Source of the DNA: Lewinella sp. 4G2
GTDB lineage: Bacteria; Bacteroidota; Bacteroidia; Chitinophagales; Saprospiraceae
Assembly (NCBI RefSeq): GCF_001625015.1
Contig: NZ_LVWJ02000014.1
Location: 310,001 to 374,000, forward strand
Reading direction: 5' to 3'
DNA length: 64,000 bases
The notes beneath the pieces are model-generated. The model made no database searches. It saw only the letters and a program-made list of their open reading frames with translations, and was not told the DNA's origin. Made by a program: the position numbers and the translations under genes. Positions 61,601 through 64,000 of the stretch are shown here, one piece after another (position 1 is the stretch's first letter; the number at the start of each line of letters is the position of its first letter).

Positions 61601-64000
61601 CCGAATACGTCAGCCATTGTACCAGGCGTAATGGTATCGTTAGCGATTCCATCTCCGTCAGTATCAACAACTACAGTTGTTACTTCCTGCAGGTCACCTT
61701 CCAGGTCACTATCGTTAGTCAGGAGGTTACCAGAAACCGGGGTGTCCTCAGTAGTCTGATTAACGTCGTTCTCAGCAAACGTGTAGTTCGGTACGGGTAG
61801 AGTTGTCAGGTACAACGTGGCCATGGCCATCGCCGGGTCATCGTTATCGTCCGTGATTGCGTAAGGAATCACTTCCGTTCCTACGAAGCCGGGGGCAGGC
61901 GTGTAATCGTAAGATCCATCTTCATTGATGGTAATCGTGCCACCGCTTGGTAACGTGAACTCTTCGCCGACGCGAATGGTGTCACCGTCAGCACTGAGCG
62001 CGAAGGTTACCGATTGGTCATCTCCTTCGCTATCATTGTCATTGTCGAGTACATTACCGTTGACGGGAGTATCCGCAGGTACGGTTGCAACATCGTCAGA
62101 AGCGAACGTAGAGTTCAAATCAGATTGAGGCGTGACGGTGATGGCGAGGTTCGCTTCATCCGTTAGTACATCCTCATCTTCGATGGTGTAGTCCACGTTG
62201 ACTTCACCCACAAATTCAGGAGACGGTACGTAGTCGTACGTACCATCCTGGTTGAGGGTAATCGTACCGGCGGGTACAATTGCGCCACCGAGGTTGGTAC
62301 CGAATACCGGAGTTGCCGTTCCAACCGGGAGGGCATCATTCAGCATTCCGTCACCATCCGTATCCGCCAAGGCGGAGATAACGGTGAGGTCCTGACCTTC
62401 CGGATCGTAGTCGTTAGAAGCAATAACGCTTCCGCCAACGGGTGTTCCTTGCTCAGTCGTATTTACGTCATCGATTGCAACCGGAGGTTGTGGTTCAACC
62501 GGGTCGTTACCAGCAGCCACTGTGATCATGAGCGTAGCCATGTTGGTCGCAGGCATGTCGTTGTCGTCAGTGATGGTGTAGCCACCGGCTACGTCACCCA
62601 CGAATCCAGGCGCTGGCGTGTAAGTGTAAGTGCCGTCCTCATTAACGGTAATTGTACCGGCGGGCACGGTGTTACCATCCAGATCAGTACCGAATACAGG
62701 AGTTTCGGTCATCAATGGTATAACGTTGTCCGGAACTCCATCACCATCCGTATCGGCGGTGAATTCGGTGACCGTTTGTACATCGCCTTCGCCATCGCTA
62801 TCGTTGGTCAGGAGGTTGCCGCTGACGGGGGTCTCGAATGGTGTTTGATTCACATCATTATCCGCCATCGTGAGATTCACTGGAATCACGTCGATGGTTA
62901 CCACCGTGGTGTCCTTGAACTCCTGATCGTCGCAGAGCACGATACAGAAAGTATCAACTCCTTCGTAGCCGGGGTTCGGGGTGTAATCTACACAGCCCGT
63001 CACGGGGTCGTAGTCAGAAACCATACCGTTCATTGCGTCTCCGCAAGTCACTGCACCAGTAATGTTACCTGGTAACTCAGTGGTATCCAAGCAAACAGTG
63101 ATGGTACTATCCACAAAGGTGACTACCGGGATGGTATCCGGTGGAGGCAGTACCGTTACCGTTACCGTAGTAGTATCCTTGAAGCCCATGTCGTCACAGA
63201 GCACGACACAGAATGTATCGAGACCTACAAATCCAGTGTTGGGGGTATAGTCAATACATCCAGTTACAGGATCATACATGGCGGTTGACCCATTTACTGC
63301 ATCACCACAACTCACGGCACCTGCGACAGCGCCCGGAATCATGGTAGTATCGAGACATACCGTGATGGTAGAATCTTTCTGTGTGATAACCGGAATAGTA
63401 TCCGGTGGAGGAATGACCATGATCTCAACGACGAAGGTGTCTTTGAAGCCCTGGTTGTCACAGAGGACCAAGCAGATTTCGTCGTTACCTACGAATCCAG
63501 CATCCGGCGTGTAGTCGATACATCCGGTGATTGGGTCGTAAGTGCCCGCCGTACCATCAGTAGGTAGGCCGCAGAATACTGCCCCGGTTACGTCTCCCGG
63601 CAGCATAGTAGTGTCCAGACAAACCGTGACCGTACTATCCATTGGGGTAACTACGGGTATAGTATCTACCGGCGGGGTAACCATTACTACGATAGTGGTG
63701 GTGTCTTTGAAGTCCATATCATCGCAGAGGACGATGCAGACGGTATCAAATCCGATGTACATGGGGTCGGGCTGATAATCTACACAACCGGTGAGCGGAT
63801 CGTAGGTAGCCGTTCCGTTGTCCGGATCATCGCAGAACACAGCACCGGTAATCATTCCTGGCAATTCCGTGGTATCGAGACAAACCGTCACGAGGCTATC
63901 CATTGGCGTAGTGACCATCAGGGTATCGGGAGTAAGTGGGATCATCGTTACGATGATCGTGGTATCCTTGAAGCCAAGATCATCACAAACAACCAGACAG
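49654..64000 (-). CDS. giant T9SS-exported Ig/cadherin-like repeat protein, N-terminus beyond the right edge
   Basis: The frame is open from the right edge to the stop at 49654, at least 4,781 residues; the M at 63945 is internal. From N to C: at least four copies of a module of about 90 residues with two cysteine pairs (VTVCLDTTELPG, DPVTGCVDYTP, DTFCIVLCDD). Then come 24 Ig-like repeats ordered A-B-C eight times (62880 to about 54165). The A and B types carry DTDGDG/DLDGDG calcium-type loops. One more two-Cys module and HYR-like domains follow. Then come a CnaB-like segment, a dockerin-like pair (SVKVSDVVRISRMILG, DVTQDGLINVLDMVAIQRVI; near 50460-50640) and a type A T9SS sorting domain (NTPNPVVDQTTITF to VVLR). 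A calcium-stiffened surface adhesin is the likely role. Confidence 0.93.
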   Translation of the reverse strand, partial: CLVVCDDLGFKDTTIIVTMIPLTPDTLMVTTPMDSLVTVCLDTTELPGMITGAVFCDDPDNGTATYDPLTGCVDYQPDPMYIGFDTVCIVLCDDMDFKDTTTIVVMVTPPVDTIPVVTPMDSTVTVCLDTTMLPGDVTGAVFCGLPTDGTAGTYDPITGCIDYTPDAGFVGNDEICLVLCDNQGFKDTFVVEIMVIPPPDTIPVITQKDSTITVCLDTTMIPGAVAGAVSCGDAVNGSTAMYDPVTGCIDYTPNTGFVGLDTFCVVLCDDMGFKDTTTVTVTVLPPPDTIPVVTFVDSTITVCLDTTELPGNITGAVTCGDAMNGMVSDYDPVTGCVDYTPNPGYEGVDTFCIVLCDDQEFKDTTVVTIDVIPVNLTMADNDVNQTPFETPVSGNLLTNDSDGEGDVQTVTEFTADTDGDGVPDNVIPLMTETPVFGTDLDGNTVPAGTITVNEDGTYTYTPAPGFVGDVAGGYTITDDNDMPATNMATLMITVAAGNDPVEPQPPVAIDDVNTTEQGTPVGGSVIASNDYDPEGQDLTVISALADTDGDGMLNDALPVGTATPVFGTNLGGAIVPAGTITLNQDGTYDYVPSPEFVGEVNVDYTIEDEDVLTDEANLAITVTPQSDLNSTFASDDVATVPADTPVNGNVLDNDNDSEGDDQSVTFALSADGDTIRVGEEFTLPSGGTITINEDGSYDYTPAPGFVGTEVIPYAITDDNDDPAMAMATLYLTTLPVPNYTFAENDVNQTTEDTPVSGNLLTNDSDLEGDLQEVTTVVVDTDGDGIANDTITPGTMADVFGTDSDGNIVPAGTLVVNEDGSYDYVPAMGFTGDVPASYEVTDDNANPATNSATLDISVIPGNDPVSPQPPVAIDDAATTEQGVAVGGNLIDNDYDPEGQEVMVTSVLVDLDGDGMVDDPLAVGSVANVFGVNVNGDTVVAGVLSVNADGSYNFEPEPNFVGEVPANYTIIDEDGLTDDATLGITIVPDAAANNTFASDDVNIGAQDSTLAGNLLDNDFDPEGDDQMVTFAIDPAGDTIPVGVPYTLPSGSMVTINEDGSYEYVPAPGFTGTEVIPYGIVDGNVDDPAMDMATLYLTTVPNPNYTVAEDDVINTPAGVTADGNLLTNDSDEEGDNQMVTAVLFDTDGDGMPDDTVMLSTPTVVFGVDTAGMIVPAGMVTVNPDGTYSFEPDPEFAGDVPGNYTVTDDNPNPAMDMATIDITVIPAPSTAAGAQAPIAINDANSTEQDTDVSGNVIDPNDYDPQGQMLTVTMILADLDGDGINDDEVLVGLPADVFGVNVNGDTVIAGSIVLTPDGTYDFDPDPNFIGEVNLMYTIANEDGLTDDATLSISVTPNPELNQTFANDDVNIGPAGQPLDGNVLTNDNDPEGDDQMVTFATDSNGDTIMVGVPYTLPSGGMVTINEDGSYVYDPAPGFVGTEVIPYNIVDNDPNDPAMDMATLFLTTTAVENNTIASDDVIVTPVAAPVGGNLLTNDYDLQGDGQMVQSVVADTDGDGILNDTLEFGTPTTVFGTDTEGNMVPAGTLTVNEDGSFDFEPTPGFTGDVPAVYTAVDDNAGGVATDMATLTLTVIDGDDPNVVEPPVAINDVATTDPDTPVSGTVIGNDSDPSGEDIMVTTVLVDLDGDGMADDTVAVGTPTPVFGVSTEGDTIPAGTLVVNPDGTFTFTPESGFTGNVPSSYEITNETGLTDDATLSIEIVPDLLGMNQTFANDDLNIGPAGETLAGDILENDFDPEGDDQTVTFAVDSNGDTITVGVPYTLPSGGMITINDDGTYEYEPAPGFVGTEVIPYGITDDSVDGPATDMATLVLTTVAPPNATIAENDIINAPEDTPAMGNLLTNDSDQEGDDQMVNSVLFDTNGDGMPDDTVTLGTPTTIFGIDEDGMVVVGGEITVNPDGTYEFTPEPGFVGEIPGSYVAIDGNDNPATDDAEISISIIPADDPGTPQPPVAIDDNNSTEQDVNVSGELVSTNDYDPEGQMLTLTSGVADTDGDGINDDTLALGVPTEIFGVNTNGDTVVAGVVTLNEDGSYDFDPEMNFVGEVNLDYEIEDEDMLSDGATLSITVTPNADDNQTFANDDVNIGPAGEPLAGNVIDNDNDPEGDDQMVTFALDSNGDTIMVGVEYTLPSGSTITINEDGSYDYTPAPGFVGTEAIPYGLVDSNTDMPATDMATLYLTTLAPPNATIAENDIINAPEDTPAMGNLLTNDSDQEGDDQMVNSVLFDTNGDGMPDDTVTLGTPTTIFGIDEDGMVVVGGEITVNPDGTYEFTPEPGFVGEIPGSYVAIDGNDNPATDDAEISISIIPSDDPGTPQPPVAIDDNNSTEQDVNVSGELVSTNDYDPEGQMLTLTSGVADTDGDGINDDTLVLGVPTEIFGVNTNGDTVVAGVVTLNDNGSYDFDPEMNFVGEVNLDYEIEDEDMLTDGATLSISVTPNADDNQTFANDDVNIGPAGEPLAGNVIDNDNDPEGDDQMVTFALDSNGDTIMVGVEYTLPSGSTITINEDGSYDYTPAPGFVGTEAIPYGLVDSNTDMPATDMATLYLTTLAPPNATIAENDIINTPEDTPATGNLLTNDSDQEGDDQMVNSVLFDTNGDGMPDDTVTLGTPTTIFGIDEDGMVVVGGEITVNPDGTYEFTPEPGFFGEIPGSYVAIDGNDNPATDDAEISISIIPSDDPGTPQPPVAIDDNNSTEQDVNVSGELVSTNDYDPEGQMLTLTNGVADTDGDGINDDTLVLGVPTEIFGVNTNGDTVVAGVVTLNEDGSYDFDPEMNFVGEVNLDYEIEDEDMLTDGATLSISVTPNADDNQTFANDDVNIGPAGEPLAGNVIDNDNDPEGDDQTVTFALDSNGDTIMVGVEYTLPSGSTITINEDGSYDYTPAPGFVGTEAIPYGLVDSNTDMPATDMATLYLTTLAPTNITVAVNDVDVTPINTPVEGSIPTNDLDPEGDNQELNLLIVDLDGDGMIDDTVQVGVETPVFGVNSDGETVRAGVITLNADGTYLYVPELDFTGSVSLIYGVIDDNDNPASDQATLTIEVFGGNDPNVPQPPVAVDDVATTEQGVTVGGNVIDPNDFDPEGQEVTVVSSLADLDGDGEVDDVLTLGVPTPVFGISFNGDTIPAGTLTLNPDGSFEFIPEANFIGEVLAEYEIEDEDGLTDGASLSINILPDFGNQTFASDDVSVGPAGVDQSGNILTNDFDPEGDDQMVTSATDSEGNAITIGVPFMLPSGSILTLNADGSYVYEPLPGFVGTEVVPYGITDSNVDDPAMAMATLYLSTGPIIPEFISVTTFQNIPVTVCVDLSELTGELVELGSCDDPDNGSITNVDLETGCVEYTPDLNYLGADSFCVLVIDENGLIDTAFVDINVVPDTANVACISQINVTLDDNCSFELIAQQVLTGDLPVMPNLVLDIVVNDSDESNGNIIDGCGTYTYMVSVPDGATIVGFDRCWGTVNAEDKTPPVLVETPDNITEGLLCADVDANNVNELGPDVSKCFRVDAAGQIIDGSIDPQLLAVLSPAPFDNTDADVAMIPVFTDNCASEIEVCVSDIVTRPADGCGQTVIERFFRANEADGCAPLNADEQTGDDELVTSFTIAFDRPTLDSLDAMSIEPVVEIEACGNMDSPLEFVPEEDDYPVLTLGERTFSLGSADAMCSMIAVTYENSPNPIQTCPNTVKFQRTYTVVDWCNPTDVRTFSQFVKVGDTTGPDFSGPSMTIDGEGNLDDELTYRTNVGGECAAFVRLDGPGVAALDACDGSAVQLMVAIYPEGDLTQAPYGAYPVELTNGAPELSDALPLGDYAFVYTATDACGNQTVTTVPFTVVDGSGPAAFCENGLNVSLSRPGGTATLTPAQFDKGSQDDCSTNLTYGIAFAPTMDMPTEFFDEVTFTCDDLGVQFVTLEVTDEAGNSNTCWGEVLVELKVNDVPTCIAPSAVTLTCSEFGAAIPGGNLEEATSAELDAAFGTPGIVSTCESEVTSTFVVNNLNECGIGTAVRSYVATDAQGGVSGDNCTQLITIVGVYDYQITLPGDATTFDCMDEFEAEELSITGGACDAPVVSSVTEEVFNTAGEECYQIVTTYTIINTCEYDPALGGTTLITRDGLDVDDESVFYLNVVSGNAATTADDLAFTSGSANAQFTPNDDDDNELTGYATSAGRGSFTYVQTINVFDRTSPVVDVAAPTACIPGCTADVSLPFTATDGCLAPRIQLELDPNFTGTFEAATVDGVVITLDATDADNGNYVINATGVPAGDHAIRITAIDGCGNATPVIVPLSVCGDVAPVPLCIQTLVATLQMNDEGTMAMAEVWATDFLTNSPLVDCFGDEVTSYGIVRAGGGAELAAEQTGLKVFCSDAGEFVSVDVYAFSDNLDASEVAPASCQVLIQVDEGDNVDCGTGGNLVAGTILTQDAAPVSDVEVTLTGGDDMDVMRATDADGAFAFTEVPSGMDYTVTPAHAVAIDLQSVKVSDVVRISRMILGIAPFDNAYDYVAADVTQDGLINVLDMVAIQRVILGLDDMYRTGESWRFVNADFAMTADTWMNTFPEVYNVNDLAANILDADFVAVEMGNVLNAAGRTSLNLETEDAKLESGQTHELTFTNEDLYGFQGTLDLGRDLELLDVSVTGQGGLNLNYETEGLIGFAVRTQGEITLTVRAVNAVRLSEAIELTDDLVYQEGVDEYGTPGQLGLSFVRTSAPASAQQNALYQNTPNPVVDQTTITFTLAQAGETTLEISDVRGRVLATRTLEGMPGINTLTFDRSELMQAAGVLKYTVTSGDWSATKKMVVLR
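54165..62880 (-). repeat. eight A-B-C super-repeats of Ig-like domains
   Basis: The protein repeats in three distinguishable types, each near 121 residues. A has NLLTNDSDxEGD and PAGTxTVNxDGTYxF. B starts PQPPVAIDD and has NDYDPEGQ. C starts with TFAxDDVNIGPAG and ends ATLYLTT. The order A-B-C holds without exception eight times, so the evolving unit is the triplet of about 364 residues, not the single domain. Outer triplets are diverged; triplets 5 to 7 are nearly identical. Confidence 0.88.
55261..58536 (-). repeat. three near-identical 1,092-bp tandem repeats
   Basis: The anchor string CGTGGCCATG recurs at 55261, 56353 and 57445 (spacing exactly 1,092 bp), and its diverged counterpart lies at 58537. 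The three units differ at few positions, mostly synonymous. They are super-repeats 5 to 7 of the giant gene and show recent in-frame duplication or gene conversion. Confidence 0.92.

Noticed and set aside
49654-64000. Possible CRISPR-like or satellite array because of the strong periodicity
   Set aside because: The period (about 364 and 1,092 bp) is far too long for CRISPR and the whole stretch is one open reading frame with protein-level repeats.

Overview
The window looks like the chromosome of a marine-type Bacteroidota, most plausibly a Saprospiria / Lewinella-like bacterium. The family call is inferred from gene content only. The main signs are type IX secretion (T9SS) C-terminal sorting domains of both type A and type B, a PorP/SprF-family protein, HYR/PKD-rich surface proteins, a RicT-like PSP1 protein with a basic low-complexity tail, lipoprotein thioredoxins, and start codons without Shine-Dalgarno sequences. 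Overall GC is moderately high, with a few AT-richer islands (about 3.4-5.1 kb, 28.2-28.9 kb and 42.1-43.1 kb). No tRNA, rRNA, CRISPR array or recognisable insertion sequence was seen.

Layout. 1-4.4 kb holds the N-terminal part of a secreted CUB/FN3 protein that runs off the left edge, a polytopic membrane protein of unknown role and a small secreted helical protein. 4.5-13.8 kb is a tight four-gene secreted cassette: a HYR/PKD/type-B-sorted adhesin, a PorP/SprF protein, a papain-like protease with a DUF4384-like domain, and a caspase-like protease behind a long beta-repeat region. 14.1-21.7 kb holds an orphan LuxR helix-turn-helix protein, a double-thioredoxin lipoprotein, PhnA, a type-A-sorted secreted protein, an ECF sigma factor coupled to a predicted anti-sigma/barrel fusion, MsrA and a small secreted protein. 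21.9-31.6 kb holds a FAD oxidoreductase, a GT-C glycosyltransferase, an M23 peptidase, a UPF1-like helicase, a DUF3885 protein, a serine beta-lactamase-like lipoprotein, a TlpA-type thioredoxin and an outer-membrane barrel. 32.0-36.0 kb is a GT4 glycosyltransferase plus GH130 phosphorylase pair. 36.0-49.3 kb is mostly housekeeping on the minus strand: a membrane sensor-like protein, RicT, HolB, SulP, an MsbA-like ABC transporter, AhpD-like, AroA, HisA and SucD, with DUF2237 on the plus strand. It is interrupted at 41.9-43.1 kb by an AT-rich cassette bounded by a second copy of the ABC transporter 3' end. 49.65-64 kb is a single giant T9SS-exported repeat protein whose N-terminus lies beyond the right edge.

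The strongest candidate for an undescribed system is the 4.5-13.8 kb cassette, where two different cysteine-protease folds with intact catalytic residues are co-encoded with a T9SS type-B substrate and its PorP/SprF partner. The non-coding DNA is also structured. A GC-rich 17-bp motif recurs between genes and once inside a reading frame. Three intergenic regions carry heptanucleotide tandem repeats, two of them arranged as head-to-head palindromes. The giant gene contains 24 Ig-like repeats ordered in eight three-part units of about 364 residues, three of which are nearly identical at the DNA level.
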